Below are positions 34,233-44,144 of a stretch of DNA of 64,000 bases, piece after piece. The notes under the pieces were generated by a model. It saw only the letters and a program-made list of their open reading frames with translations. It did no database searches and was not told the origin of the DNA. This stretch comes from Nocardia jejuensis NBRC 103114 (GTDB lineage Bacteria > Actinomycetota > Actinomycetes > Mycobacteriales > Mycobacteriaceae). The stretch lies in contig NZ_BDBU01000032.1 of the NCBI RefSeq assembly GCF_001613145.1, positions 1 to 64,000 of the forward strand. The letters run 5' to 3'. Both the position numbers and the translations under genes were made by a program. Within the stretch, counting starts at the first letter, position 1. Each line of letters begins with the position of its first letter.

Positions 34233-35402
34233 ATGATCGACTTTTCGATTCCCGCCGAACTCGCCGCCGAACGTGATCGGGTCCGCCAGTTCGTCATCGA
34301 CAAGATCGTCCCCTTCGAGCGTGACCCGCGGCTGACCGCGCACGGCCCGAACGACGAAATGCGCCAGGAAATGGTCGAATTGGCGCGCGCGGAGAAGCTG
34401 CTGACCATCCAGGCTCCCGTGGAGCTGGGCGGACGCGGGCTGACCCACGTCGAGCAGGCCGTGCTGTACGAGGCCGCCGGCTGGTCCACCCTCGGCCCGG
34501 TCGCGATGAACTGCGCCGCCCCCGACGAGGGCAATATGTTCCTGCTCTCCAAGGTCGCGAACCAGGAGCAGGCCGAGCGCTACCTGCAGCCGCTGATCGA
34601 CGGCCACCAGCGTTCGGTGTTCGCCATGACCGAGCCGAACGGCGCGGGCTCGGACCCGAACCAGCTCGCCACCGAGGCCACCTTCGACGGCGAGAACTTC
34701 ACCATCAGCGGCCGCAAATGGCTGATCACCGGCGCGGACGGCGCGAAGGTGTGGATCATCATGGCCCGTCTGACCGACAACCCGCACCTGCCCTCGGGCC
34801 CGACGCTGTTCCTCACCGACGGCGATCAGCCCGGCATCGTCATCGAGCGCATCATGAACACGATGGACCGCAATTACGTCGGCGGCCATGCGGTGGTGAA
34901 CTTCGAGAACCTGGTGCTGCCCAAGGAGTCCGTGCTCGGCGAGACCGGTCAGGCCCTGCGGTACGCGCAGCTGCGACTGGCCCCGGCCCGCCTCACCCAC
35001 TGCATGCGCTGGCTGGGCGCGGGCGAGCGCGTGCAGTCCATCGCGATCGACTACGCCAAGACCCGCACCGCCTTCGGCAAGCCGATCGGCGAGCACGAGG
35101 GCGTGTCGTTCATGTTGGCGGACAACGAGATCGCGCTGCACCAGTGCCGCCTCACCATCTGGCACGCCTGCTGGCTGATGGATCAGGGCGAGAAGGCGCG
35201 GCACGAGAGCTCGATCGCCAAGTCCTTCGTCTCGGAGGAACTGTTCAAGGTCACCGACCGCGCCGTGCAGGTGCTGGGCGGCATCGGCATCAGCGACGAG
35301 ACCGTGGTGGAGATGATCTTCCGCGATATGCGCGCCTTCCGGCTCTACGACGGACCCACCGAGGTGCACAAGTACGCCATCGGCCGCAAGATCCTGCGCT
35401 GA
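34233..35402 (+). CDS. Acyl-CoA dehydrogenase
   Basis: A 389-residue FAD enzyme of beta-oxidation. Signature 1 appears as VFAMTEPNGAGSDPNQL, the FAD/substrate segment as FTISGRKWLITGADGAKVW, and the C-terminal signature as QVLGGIGISDETVVEMIFRD. Sequence features resemble the ACAD10/11-like clade used on medium or branched acyl-CoAs. The C-terminal YDGPTEVHKYAIGRKILR is complete. An enoyl-CoA hydratase gene follows ~70 nt later from its own promoter. The substrate is not assignable. Confidence 0.93.
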   Translation: MIDFSIPAELAAERDRVRQFVIDKIVPFERDPRLTAHGPNDEMRQEMVELARAEKLLTIQAPVELGGRGLTHVEQAVLYEAAGWSTLGPVAMNCAAPDEGNMFLLSKVANQEQAERYLQPLIDGHQRSVFAMTEPNGAGSDPNQLATEATFDGENFTISGRKWLITGADGAKVWIIMARLTDNPHLPSGPTLFLTDGDQPGIVIERIMNTMDRNYVGGHAVVNFENLVLPKESVLGETGQALRYAQLRLAPARLTHCMRWLGAGERVQSIAIDYAKTRTAFGKPIGEHEGVSFMLADNEIALHQCRLTIWHACWLMDQGEKARHESSIAKSFVSEELFKVTDRAVQVLGGIGISDETVVEMIFRDMRAFRLYDGPTEVHKYAIGRKILR

Positions 35403-35460
35403 CGAGCAACTTTTATTCGCCGAACGAACAGGCATTCGGGCACGGCGTCCCCGGGTTGAC

Positions 35461-35466
35461 TAGGAT
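35461..35466 (+). promoter_or_regulatory. -10 element for leaderless enoyl-CoA hydratase mRNA
   Basis: TAGGAT ends 8 nt before ATG 35475. The upstream region lacks a Shine-Dalgarno sequence. Confidence 0.55.
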
Positions 35467-35474
35467 TCGTGCGC

Positions 35475-36287
35475 ATGAGTTCGGAATTGCAGGTCGACGT
35501 TTCCGGTGGGGTCGCGGTGCTCACGCTCAACCGGCCCGCCCAGCAGAATGCGCTCACTCCGGCGATGGCGTCGGAACTCGGTGCGGCGCTACGCCGCTGC
35601 GATACCGACGACGCCATCGGCGCGGTCGTCATCACCGGCACCCCGCCCGCGTTCTGCGCGGGCGCGGACCTGTCGATGAAGGTGGGCGAGGTGAACGGGC
35701 TCATCGATCCTGCGCCGTTCAAGATTCGTAAGCCGGTCATCGCGGCGGTGAACGGGCATGCGGTCGGCATCGGCCTGGAGATCGCGCTGCAGTGCGATCT
35801 GCGCTATGTGGCGCGCGATGCGGTGTACGCGCTCAACCAGGTGCGCCGCGGCGCCCTCGCGGACGGGTACGCGCACTGGACGCTGCCCCGCCTGATCGGC
35901 AGCGCCAATGCCGCCGACCTCCTGCTCACCGGCCGCACCTTCGATGGTGACGAGGCCAAGTCGCTCGGCATCGCCAATGCCTGCCTCTACGCGAGCGAGG
36001 TGCTCCCGACCGCGCTGGAGGTCGCGCACGACATCGCGCAGGGCTCCGCGCCGCTGCCGGTGGCGCTGTCCAAGCGCCTGCTGTGGGAGGCGCCCACCAT
36101 GTCCCCGGAAACCGTCGGGCGCCTGGAAACCGAGCTCAACGACTACGTCGCCAAGAGTTCCGACGGTGGTGAGGGAGTCGCCGCGCTGAAGGACCGCCGC
36201 TCGCCCAAGTGGAGCGGCAGCGTCAGCACCGAGTGGCCGGCCTGGGACGCGGTCACCGAGGGCGAACGCCGCCCCGGACTCGACTGA
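35475..36287 (+). CDS. Enoyl-CoA hydratase/isomerase family protein
   Basis: A 270-residue crotonase. The oxyanion-hole segments are FCAGADLSMKVGEV and KPVIAAVNGHAVGIGLEIAL. The usual catalytic Glu positions are less typical: YVARDAVYALNQVRRGALAD occupies the region where hydratases have the active-site Glu, so the exact reaction (hydration, isomerisation or another crotonase chemistry) is unsure. It follows an acyl-CoA dehydrogenase gene and probably belongs to fatty-acid use. The N-terminus MSSELQVDVSGGVAVLTLNR fits start 35475. Confidence 0.9.
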   Translation: MSSELQVDVSGGVAVLTLNRPAQQNALTPAMASELGAALRRCDTDDAIGAVVITGTPPAFCAGADLSMKVGEVNGLIDPAPFKIRKPVIAAVNGHAVGIGLEIALQCDLRYVARDAVYALNQVRRGALADGYAHWTLPRLIGSANAADLLLTGRTFDGDEAKSLGIANACLYASEVLPTALEVAHDIAQGSAPLPVALSKRLLWEAPTMSPETVGRLETELNDYVAKSSDGGEGVAALKDRRSPKWSGSVSTEWPAWDAVTEGERRPGLD

Positions 36288-36288
36288 G

Positions 36289-36564
36289 CTAGCCGCCGCT
36301 GATCATCAGGAACACGGCCAGGATCGCCATGCAGATCATCAGGATCGTGCCGACGATTCCGAGCCCGTAGCCGACCACGGCCTGCACCCGGCCGCCGTAG
36401 GCGCCGCCGGACGCGTCGATCTCGTTGAGGGCTCGCCGGCCCAGCACCCAGGCCACCGGCCCCAGAATGCCGCAGCAGAACACGCTCAGCGCCCCGAGTA
36501 GCAGCACCGCCGTCGCATGCTCGTGCTCGACGGGGGAGCCGATGGGCTGCTCAGGGATGACCAC
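36289..36564 (-). CDS. DUF4190-like small membrane protein
   Basis: A 91-residue protein with two membrane helices, VLLLGALSVFCCGILGPVAW and YGLGIVGTILMICMAILAVF. It also carries the DUF4190 junction GRRALNEIDASGG. Such proteins are common in actinobacteria and have no known role. It converges with the enoyl-CoA hydratase gene, with a single base between the stop codons. The start is GTG at 36564. Confidence 0.75.
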   Translation of the reverse strand: MVIPEQPIGSPVEHEHATAVLLLGALSVFCCGILGPVAWVLGRRALNEIDASGGAYGGRVQAVVGYGLGIVGTILMICMAILAVFLMISGG

Positions 36565-36700
36565 CGCTCGATTTTACGTTCGAAACGTCCCCGTCGGCAG
36601 GCTGACGCGCGGACTCCGGGCGCGCCGTCTCGTGCGCCACGGTCGAAATGGTCGCTCTACCTGCGCTATCGCCCGGCATTGCGCGCCCGAAAACACGAAA

Positions 36701-36731
36701 CGCGCCGACGCTGTCGGATAGCGTTGGCGCG
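36701..36731. terminator. Hairpin in the 301-nt gap before rlmB end
   Basis: CGCGCCGACGCT (36701-36712) pairs with AGCGTTGGCGCG (36720-36731), apart from one G-T pair. It lies downstream of rlmB (minus strand) in the otherwise empty gap 36565-36865, so it may terminate rlmB transcription. Nothing else is recognisable in that gap. Confidence 0.5.
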
Positions 36732-36865
36732 CAATCGCATTCGAACTCGTGATGTGGTGGCGTCGCTTCGGAACGGCAACGCCCGCAATGCTTCTCGACC
36801 GCGGGGTGCGGGCACCAGCCCGGACCGCCGCCGATCGTTCGATCGGCGCGCGTATCGGGTCCCGC

Positions 36866-37849
36866 TCAGCCGCGCCGCTGGCGGGCGACCTCGGCCAGCA
36901 CCACACCCGCCGCGACCGAGGCGTTCAGCGACTCGACCGGTCCCGCCATCGGGATGCTCAGGATGCTGTCGCAGGTTTCGCGCACCAGGCGCGAGAGGCC
37001 CTTGCCCTCGGAGCCCACCACGATGACAGTCGGTGTGCTGCCGTCGAATTCGTCGAGGGTGGTGTCCCCGCCCGCGTCGAGGCCGATGATCTGGTAGCCC
37101 TTGGCGGCCCAATCCTTCAGCGTGCGAGTCAGATTGGTGGCACGGGCGACGGGCAGTCGAGCCGCCGCACCCGCGCTGGTGCGCCATGCGACCGCGGTGA
37201 TGCTGGCGCTGCGGCGCTGCGGGATGACCACGCCGTGCCCGCCGAACGCCGCCACCGAGCGCACGACCGCGCCCAGGTTGCGAGGATCGGTGATGTTGTC
37301 GAGCGCGACCAGCAACGCCGGCTCGGATGCGGCGCGCGCCCGCTCGACCAGATCGTCCGGATGCGCGTAGCGGTACGCGGGCACCTGCAGGGCCAGGCCC
37401 TGGTGCATGCCGTTGCTGCTCATCTTGTCCAGGTCGGTGCGCGGCAGTTCGAGGATGGAGATGCCGGTGTCGGCGGCGATCTTCACGGCCTCGGTGAGCC
37501 GTTCGTCGTTCTCGGTGCCGACGGCGACGTACAGCGCGGTCGCCGGAACCCCGGCGCGCAGGCACTCCACGACCGGGTTGCGACCGAGCACCAACTCCGG
37601 ACCGTCGCCGTCCTTGCGCCCGGCGATCGGACGCCCGGCATTGCGCGAACGTGTGGTGGCGGCGGCGTTCTCGGCCTTCGCCTTGGCCCGGGCCTTCTTG
37701 GCCGCCGGGTGGTAGCTGCGCTCCGAGGCGGGCGGGGTGGCGCCCTTGGCCTCGAGCCCGCGCCTGCGCACACCGCCGGAACCGACGGTCTGCCCCTTCT
37801 TGGTGCCCGTCTTGCGCGTCGCGCCGCGGCGCTGCGAATTGCCTGCCAT
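36866..37849 (-). CDS. rlmB: 23S rRNA (guanosine-2'-O-)-methyltransferase RlmB-type (TrmH family)
   Basis: A SPOUT-class RNA 2'-O-methyltransferase of 327 residues. The first ~75 residues are basic and Ala/Lys-rich, as in actinobacterial members. An RNA-binding domain begins PELVLGRNPVVECL. The TrmH motifs are ALDNITDPRNLGAVVRSVAA, VIVVGSEGKGLSRLVRETCD and the knot-closing IPMAGPVESLNASVAAGVVL. It is probably co-transcribed with cysS upstream (145-nt gap), as in mycobacteria. Confidence 0.93.
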   Translation of the reverse strand: MAGNSQRRGATRKTGTKKGQTVGSGGVRRRGLEAKGATPPASERSYHPAAKKARAKAKAENAAATTRSRNAGRPIAGRKDGDGPELVLGRNPVVECLRAGVPATALYVAVGTENDERLTEAVKIAADTGISILELPRTDLDKMSSNGMHQGLALQVPAYRYAHPDDLVERARAASEPALLVALDNITDPRNLGAVVRSVAAFGGHGVVIPQRRSASITAVAWRTSAGAAARLPVARATNLTRTLKDWAAKGYQIIGLDAGGDTTLDEFDGSTPTVIVVGSEGKGLSRLVRETCDSILSIPMAGPVESLNASVAAGVVLAEVARQRRG

Positions 37850-37994
37850 TACTTCGCCTTCCGTGTCATGAGAGGACCCAGCACCCGTCCGGCCGCGTGG
37901 ATCTCATGCGGCCGGGCGATCATGCGGGACGCCCGCATCCGGTCGGCGCAGCGAACGGCTGCGCCTGAGTTGCCCCTGCTCTCGTCGGGGACGC

Positions 37995-39395
<1,401 letters not shown>

Positions 39396-39403
39396 GACCA
39401 GCC

Positions 39404-39409
39404 ATCCTA
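39404..39409 (-). promoter_or_regulatory. -10 element for leaderless cysS mRNA
   Basis: TAGGAT on the minus strand ends 8 nt before GTG 39395, with no ribosome binding site. Confidence 0.5.
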
Positions 39410-39559
39410 GCTGTTGGTTTGTGGCGGATTACGGGCGGATACGGCCTGCGGTCCGGCCGTACGACAGGTAATCGTGCGCGAGCCGTGTTCGTGTCGCGGA
39501 TTCAGCCCCGGCGGTGCGGATTCAGTCCCGACAACACGGGCGATTCACCGCACGTGTCT

Positions 39560-40045
39560 TCAGGAACGACAACACAGCAGCGCGGAGGCGATCGCCGCCA
39601 CGCCTTCACCGCGGCCGGTGAGTCCCAGCCCGTCGGTGGTGGTACCGGATACCGAAATCGGTGCGCCGAGGATTTCTCCGAGCGTGTTTTGCGCTTCGGC
39701 GCGTCGGGGACCGATCTTGGGCCGATTACCGATTACTTGTACAGCCGCATTGACAATCTGGAAGCCCGCGTCGTCCAGCAGACGGCGAACCTCCTTCAAC
39801 ATGGCCGCCCCCGACACGCCTTCCCACTCCGGACGGCCGGTGCCGAAGACCGCGCCCACATCGCCGAGACCGGCGGCGGACAGCAGCGCGTCGCACAGCG
39901 CGTGGGCGGCGACGTCGCCGTCCGAGTGGCCCGCGCACCCGCTCTCACCCTCGAACGAAAGGCCCGCCATCCAGCATGGACGTCCGGGTTCGATGGGGTG
40001 GACATCGCTGCCGATGCCGGTGCGCAGGGCGGTCGGGTCGATCAT
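39560..40045 (-). CDS. ispF: 2-C-methyl-D-erythritol 2,4-cyclodiphosphate synthase (IspF)
   Basis: MEP-pathway enzyme of 161 residues. Zinc and active-site residues occur in GIGSDVHPIEPGRPCWMAGL and CAGHSDGDVAAHALCDALL. The remaining signature is GAVFGTGRPEWEGVSGAAML. The ATG overlaps the ispD stop by 4 nt, so ispD-ispF are translationally coupled behind carD. Confidence 0.96.
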   Translation of the reverse strand: MIDPTALRTGIGSDVHPIEPGRPCWMAGLSFEGESGCAGHSDGDVAAHALCDALLSAAGLGDVGAVFGTGRPEWEGVSGAAMLKEVRRLLDDAGFQIVNAAVQVIGNRPKIGPRRAEAQNTLGEILGAPISVSGTTTDGLGLTGRGEGVAAIASALLCCRS

Positions 40046-40743
40046 GCGCGCACCGACTCCTGCGGGTCCATGAGCGCTTCGGCGAGCATCAGATCGAGCG
40101 GAGTGGTGATCTTGAAAGCCAGGGGAGAGCCGGGCAGCGTCTTGACGGCCGTGCCCATGAGTTCCACCAGGCTCGCGTCGTCGGTCGCCTCGATGCCGAT
40201 GGCATAGGCGTCGCGAAGCAGGTCGGCGTCGAAACCCTGCGGTGTCTGCACAGCGCGCAGGGTCGAGCGGATCAGGGTGCCGGTCACCGTGCCCGCGTCG
40301 TTCACGGACTTGATGGTGTCGGTCACCGGCAGTGCGGGCACCACGGCTTTCACGCCGGAGCGCAGCTCGGCGACGACCCGGGAGACGAGCGACGGCGGCG
40401 TCAGGGCACGAGCCGCGTCGTGGACGAGGATGAAGGAGGCGTCGCGGGCGGCGCGAAGGCCGGCCCGGACCGAGTCGGTGCGCTCTGCTCCACCGGGTAC
40501 GACGGTGACGGGGACATCGGTCCCGTCCAGAAGATCGCGGGTCTCGTCGACGAGCTCGGCGGGCACCATAACCACAACCTCGTCGACCGCCCCGGAGGCG
40601 ATCAGTCCGTCCACAGCCAGTACGAGCATGGGACTGCCGCCAACCGGGACGAAAGCCTTCGGCATGTTTTCACCGAGACGTACGCCCTGGCCGGCGGCAG
40701 GCACCAGCGCAACGACACGGCCTTCGCCGTGCGAATTATTCAC
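40042..40743 (-). CDS. ispD: 2-C-methyl-D-erythritol 4-phosphate cytidylyltransferase (IspD)
   Basis: A 233-residue MEP-pathway nucleotidyltransferase. The CTP-binding loop is ALVPAAGQGVRLGENMPKAF, followed by FILVHDAARALTPPSL and the C-terminal TDDASLVELMG signature. GTG 40743 lies 2 nt beyond the carD stop, and ispF overlaps its 3' end by 4 nt. The product supplies isoprenoid precursors. Confidence 0.96.
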   Translation of the reverse strand: MNNSHGEGRVVALVPAAGQGVRLGENMPKAFVPVGGSPMLVLAVDGLIASGAVDEVVVMVPAELVDETRDLLDGTDVPVTVVPGGAERTDSVRAGLRAARDASFILVHDAARALTPPSLVSRVVAELRSGVKAVVPALPVTDTIKSVNDAGTVTGTLIRSTLRAVQTPQGFDADLLRDAYAIGIEATDDASLVELMGTAVKTLPGSPLAFKITTPLDLMLAEALMDPQESVRA

Positions 40744-40745
40744 TG

Positions 40746-41234
40746 TCAGGAAGCCGCTGCGAGAACCTCGTCGAGCAGGGTGTCGGCCCGAACATCGTCG
40801 GTACCCTCCGCGAGCGCGAGCTCGCCGACGAGGATCTGACGTGCCTTGGCGAGCATGCGCTTCTCGCCGGCGGACAGGCCGCGGTCCTGCTCACGGCGCC
40901 AGAGGTCACGAACAACCTCGGCCACCTTGTTGACGTCTCCCGAAGCGAGCTTTTCCAGGTTCGCCTTGTAGCGGCGAGACCAGTTGGTCGGCTCCTCGGT
41001 GTGGGGAGCGCGGAGTACCTGGAAGACTTTGTCCAAGCCCTCCTGGCCGACGACGTCGCGGACGCCGACATACTCTGCGTTCTCTGCGGGAACTCGAACG
41101 GTCAGGTCGCCTTGTGCAACCTTCAGGACCAGATACTCCTTTTGCACACCCTTGATGGTGCGGTTTTCGATAGCTTCGATCAACGCCGCTCCGTGGTGGG
41201 GGTAAACGACGGTGTCTCCGACCTTAAAAATCAT
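40746..41234 (-). CDS. carD: RNA polymerase-binding transcription factor CarD
   Basis: A 162-residue global regulator that binds the RNA polymerase beta subunit and stabilises open complexes. The N-terminal RID is MIFKVGDTVVYPHHGAALIE with YLVLKVAQGDLTVRVPAENA. The C-terminal DNA-binding domain includes the Trp that wedges the -10 upstream edge, in EEPTNWSRRYKANLEKLASG. ATG 41234 follows AAAGGGG by about 10 nt. It begins a carD-ispD-ispF operon. Confidence 0.97.
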   Translation of the reverse strand: MIFKVGDTVVYPHHGAALIEAIENRTIKGVQKEYLVLKVAQGDLTVRVPAENAEYVGVRDVVGQEGLDKVFQVLRAPHTEEPTNWSRRYKANLEKLASGDVNKVAEVVRDLWRREQDRGLSAGEKRMLAKARQILVGELALAEGTDDVRADTLLDEVLAAAS

Positions 41235-41261
41235 GTGTCCCGTGCCCCTTTCGATGTTCAC

Positions 41262-41267
41262 AGTTTA
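41262..41267 (-). promoter_or_regulatory. -10 element of the carD promoter
   Basis: TAAACT on the minus strand would place the transcription start ~20 nt before the carD ATG, leaving room for the AAAGGGG ribosome site. No good -35 was found at the expected distance. The rest of the 41268-41765 gap, between divergent carD and lpqE, shows no gene. Only a CTCCATAGTGGAG palindrome at 41727-41739, close to lpqE, stands out. Confidence 0.5.
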
Positions 41268-41765
41268 ACATGCGACTCGGTAACGGCGCGATCAACGACG
41301 CAGGTCAGGGCCACAACGAGGCGGCGGCGGGGGTTGACAGAACGCGAATCGTGTGCATCTTGTTGTGGCATAACGGGATACCGCGCAGTGTCGTCCGAAC
41401 GCATATGCCAACGCGCAGATGACATACGCGAGTGCGCGCCCCCGTGAATTCGGCAATGGGGCAATGAGAAGAACTCGCGAATCTCTGTCGCGGATGACCT
41501 TGAAACACCCCTCGCGCGACACGGCGTCACTTGCGCACATGAGATCGTTTCACTCGAACGCGCCGGAACGAGTCACTCGAGTACTCCGCGGCCACTCCCG
41601 CATCGTGGCGGCGGCCCGCTTCGTCGCGGTGTCGCTCGCCCGCTTCGCCGTCGTGACACTCGCCCGTCCGACCGTGCCCGCGTGTGTGGCGCGCGGAGGG
41701 AAGCATTACTCTTCTTGACTACTACTCTCCATAGTGGAGTTGAGCCGGTCGACATGGAGGACCCC

Positions 41766-42431
41766 GTGACTGCCCTGAAAGCCACCACAGCGTCGAAGGC
41801 GCGACGGCGTGCCGTGACAGTTGCTGCTCTCGCCGCGGGCGCGGTGCTGGCCCTGTCGGGATGCGGCGCCGGTCAGATCTCGCAGACCGCCGCGCAGACC
41901 GCGGCGGTCAACGGAAACCATGCCGACGTCGGCAAGATCGCGCTGCGCGACGTGCGCTTCCTGCTGCCCCAGGGCGAGGAGTACAACAACGCCAAGGGCG
42001 GCAAGGCCGTGCTGGCCTTCAGCGCCGCGAATCTCGGTGAAGCCAAGGCGGACAACCTGGTCGGCATCACCACCGATCTGGGCCAGGTGAAGATCGACGG
42101 CAAGGCCGAGATCAAGCCGCAGTCCACCCTGGTCGCCGATCTGAGCACCAAGAGCGCCGCCAAGACCGACGAGCACGGCGCGTCGGCGGCCCCGGACGCG
42201 CACGGCGCGCCCGCCGAGGCGGCCTCGGACAAGGTCACCGATCCCGATGCCAAGCCGCTGCTGGTCGAGGTCACCGGCCTGACCAAGGACGTCACCCCGG
42301 GCCTGACCTACCAGGTCACCTTCATCTTCAAGGACAACGGCACCGTCGCGGTCAACGTCCCGGTCGACGCCGGGCCGGACAACCCGCGCCCCGAGCCGGT
42401 CAACAACGAGGAGAAGAAGTCCGGCCACTGA
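41766..42431 (+). CDS. lpqE: Lipoprotein LpqE-like
   Basis: A 221-residue exported lipoprotein. The signal peptide has a basic start (KARRRAVTV), a hydrophobic core and the lipobox LSGC with acylated Cys33. The mature domain is beta-rich with GKIALRDVRFLLPQG and a strongly charged, His-containing loop EHGASAAPDAHGAPAE, ending in a lysine-rich tail. Position between carD and radA, plus CGAGQISQTA after the lipobox, matches mycobacterial LpqE. GTG 41766 lies 4 nt after GGAGGA; ATG 41754 is an alternative. The function is unknown. Confidence 0.85.
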   Translation: MTALKATTASKARRRAVTVAALAAGAVLALSGCGAGQISQTAAQTAAVNGNHADVGKIALRDVRFLLPQGEEYNNAKGGKAVLAFSAANLGEAKADNLVGITTDLGQVKIDGKAEIKPQSTLVADLSTKSAAKTDEHGASAAPDAHGAPAEAASDKVTDPDAKPLLVEVTGLTKDVTPGLTYQVTFIFKDNGTVAVNVPVDAGPDNPRPEPVNNEEKKSGH

Positions 42432-42454
42432 ACCGGCTTCACCCCGAACACCGA

Positions 42455-42495
42455 AACGCCGCACCCCCTTCGCAATTCGAGGCGGGTGCGGCGTT
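42455..42495 (+). terminator. Hairpin after lpqE
   Basis: AACGCCGCACCC (42455-42466) is perfectly complementary to GGGTGCGGCGTT (42484-42495) across a 17-nt loop. It starts 24 nt after the lpqE stop. Confidence 0.65.
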
Positions 42496-42737
42496 CTTCG
42501 TACCCGGTCCGGGTGCGGCCGCGGTCGAGTCGCGAGGGTAGAGCCAGGCGGGCTAGCTGCTCGGCGGCGTAGCGCGCCGGAGGGCCCACATGCCCGAGGT
42601 GCCCGATCCCTGCGAAGGCGATCGCACCGTCCGGAAGGGGCGGGGAAGAGGGGGCGCGCGGGTGAGCCGCAGGGCGCGCGGAGCGGCCCGGTGCGGGCCC
42701 GGCGGCGCGGGTTGCGAGCCCTGTCGGCCCCGCTGAC

Positions 42738-42743
42738 TAGGCT
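42738..42743 (+). promoter_or_regulatory. -10 element for leaderless radA mRNA
   Basis: TAGGCT ends 6 nt before GTG 42750. There is no Shine-Dalgarno sequence in the gap. Confidence 0.55.
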
Positions 42744-42749
42744 GCCCGC

Positions 42750-44144
42750 GTGGCCAAGGTGAAATCGATGTATCGCTGCGCGGACTGCGCATACGAGGTC
42801 GCCAAGTGGGTGGGCCGCTGCCCCTCGTGCTCGGGCTGGGGGACCATCGCGGAGGCCGCCATGGCCTCGCCCGTCGCGGCGACCGGGCGGCGCGCCATGC
42901 TGCCGAGCACGGCGGCGACGCCGATCTCCAGCGTGGACGCCAACTTCACGCAGTCCCGCTCGACCGGCGTCTCGGAGCTCGACCGGGTGCTGGGCGGGGG
43001 CATCATCCCGGGGTCGGTCGTGTTGCTGTCCGGCGAGCCCGGGGTCGGCAAATCGACCCTGCTGCTCGAGGTCGCGCACCGCTGGGCGCGCTCGCGCGAC
43101 GAGATCGCGCTGTACGTGACCGCCGAGGAATCCGCGGGCCAGGTGCGCCTGCGCGCGGACCGGACCGGCGCGGTGCACGAAAAGGTCTATCTCGCGGCCG
43201 AATCCGATCTCGCCACCATCCTCGGCCATGTCGAACAGGTGCGCCCGACCCTGCTGGTGGTCGACTCGGTGCAGACCATGCTGGCCGGCGATGTGGACGG
43301 CGTGATCGGCGGCGTCACCCAGGTGCGCTCGGTGACCGCGGCGCTCACCACGCTCGCCAAGTCCAGCGGGATCGCGGTGCTGCTGGTCGGACACGTCACC
43401 AAGGACGGCGCGGTGGCCGGTCCGCGCACACTCGAGCACCTGGTGGACGTGGTGCTGCACTTCGAGGGCGACAAGCACACCTCCCTGCGCATGGTGCGCG
43501 GCGTCAAGAACCGGTTCGGCAGCACCGACGAGGTGGGCTGCTTCGAGATGCGCGAGGCCGGGATCCACTGCGTGGACGACCCGTCCGGCCTGTTTCTGCA
43601 TCACCGCGACAGCGCGGTGCCCGGCACCGCTGTCACCGTCGCCATGGACGGCAAGCGGCCGATGCTGGGCGAGGTGCAGGGTCTGACCGTGGACACCTCG
43701 GTGCCCGCGCCGCGGCGTGCGGTGAGCGGTCTGGACTACAACCGCGTTTCCATGGTCCTGGCCGTGCTGCAGAGCCGCTGCGGGGTCTATGTGGGCAAGC
43801 AGGACGTCTACGCCGCCACGGTGGGCGGCATGCGCCTCATCGAGCCGGCGGCGGATCTGGCTGTGGCCCTTGCCATCGCGAGCGCCAGTCAGGACCGGGC
43901 CCTGCCCAGTCGCATGGTGGTGCTCGGTGAGGTCGGCCTGGCGGGGGAGGTGCGCCAGGTCACGGGGCTCTCGCGCCGGCTCGCGGAGGCGGAGCGGCTC
44001 GGCTTCACCGAGGCGCTGGTGCCCCCGGGTGTGGAGCGCGTGAGCCGCGGTATGAAGCTGCGCGAGGTCTCCGATCTCGGTGCGGCCCTGGCGATCACCG
44101 GTCTGCGTCCCCGGCGCCGGGACCGCGCGGCGGCGGGCGAGTGA
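42750..44144 (+). CDS. radA: DNA repair protein RadA
   Basis: A 464-residue RecA-like ATPase/helicase that promotes branch migration in recombination. The zinc finger uses Cys10/Cys13 and Cys24/Cys27. Walker A is LSGEPGVGKSTLLLEVAHRW (lysine 101), Walker B is LLVVDSVQTML, and the RadA-specific KNRFG sits in RGVKNRFGSTDEVGCFEM. The C-terminal Lon-like domain is intact. disA begins at its stop codon, a widely conserved radA-disA pairing. Confidence 0.96.
   Translation: MAKVKSMYRCADCAYEVAKWVGRCPSCSGWGTIAEAAMASPVAATGRRAMLPSTAATPISSVDANFTQSRSTGVSELDRVLGGGIIPGSVVLLSGEPGVGKSTLLLEVAHRWARSRDEIALYVTAEESAGQVRLRADRTGAVHEKVYLAAESDLATILGHVEQVRPTLLVVDSVQTMLAGDVDGVIGGVTQVRSVTAALTTLAKSSGIAVLLVGHVTKDGAVAGPRTLEHLVDVVLHFEGDKHTSLRMVRGVKNRFGSTDEVGCFEMREAGIHCVDDPSGLFLHHRDSAVPGTAVTVAMDGKRPMLGEVQGLTVDTSVPAPRRAVSGLDYNRVSMVLAVLQSRCGVYVGKQDVYAATVGGMRLIEPAADLAVALAIASASQDRALPSRMVVLGEVGLAGEVRQVTGLSRRLAEAERLGFTEALVPPGVERVSRGMKLREVSDLGAALAITGLRPRRRDRAAAGE

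Noticed and set aside
41419..41718. Open frames in the carD-lpqE gap
   Set aside because: They are Arg/Ser/His-rich, lack ribosome sites and have no family features, so the gap is treated as non-coding.
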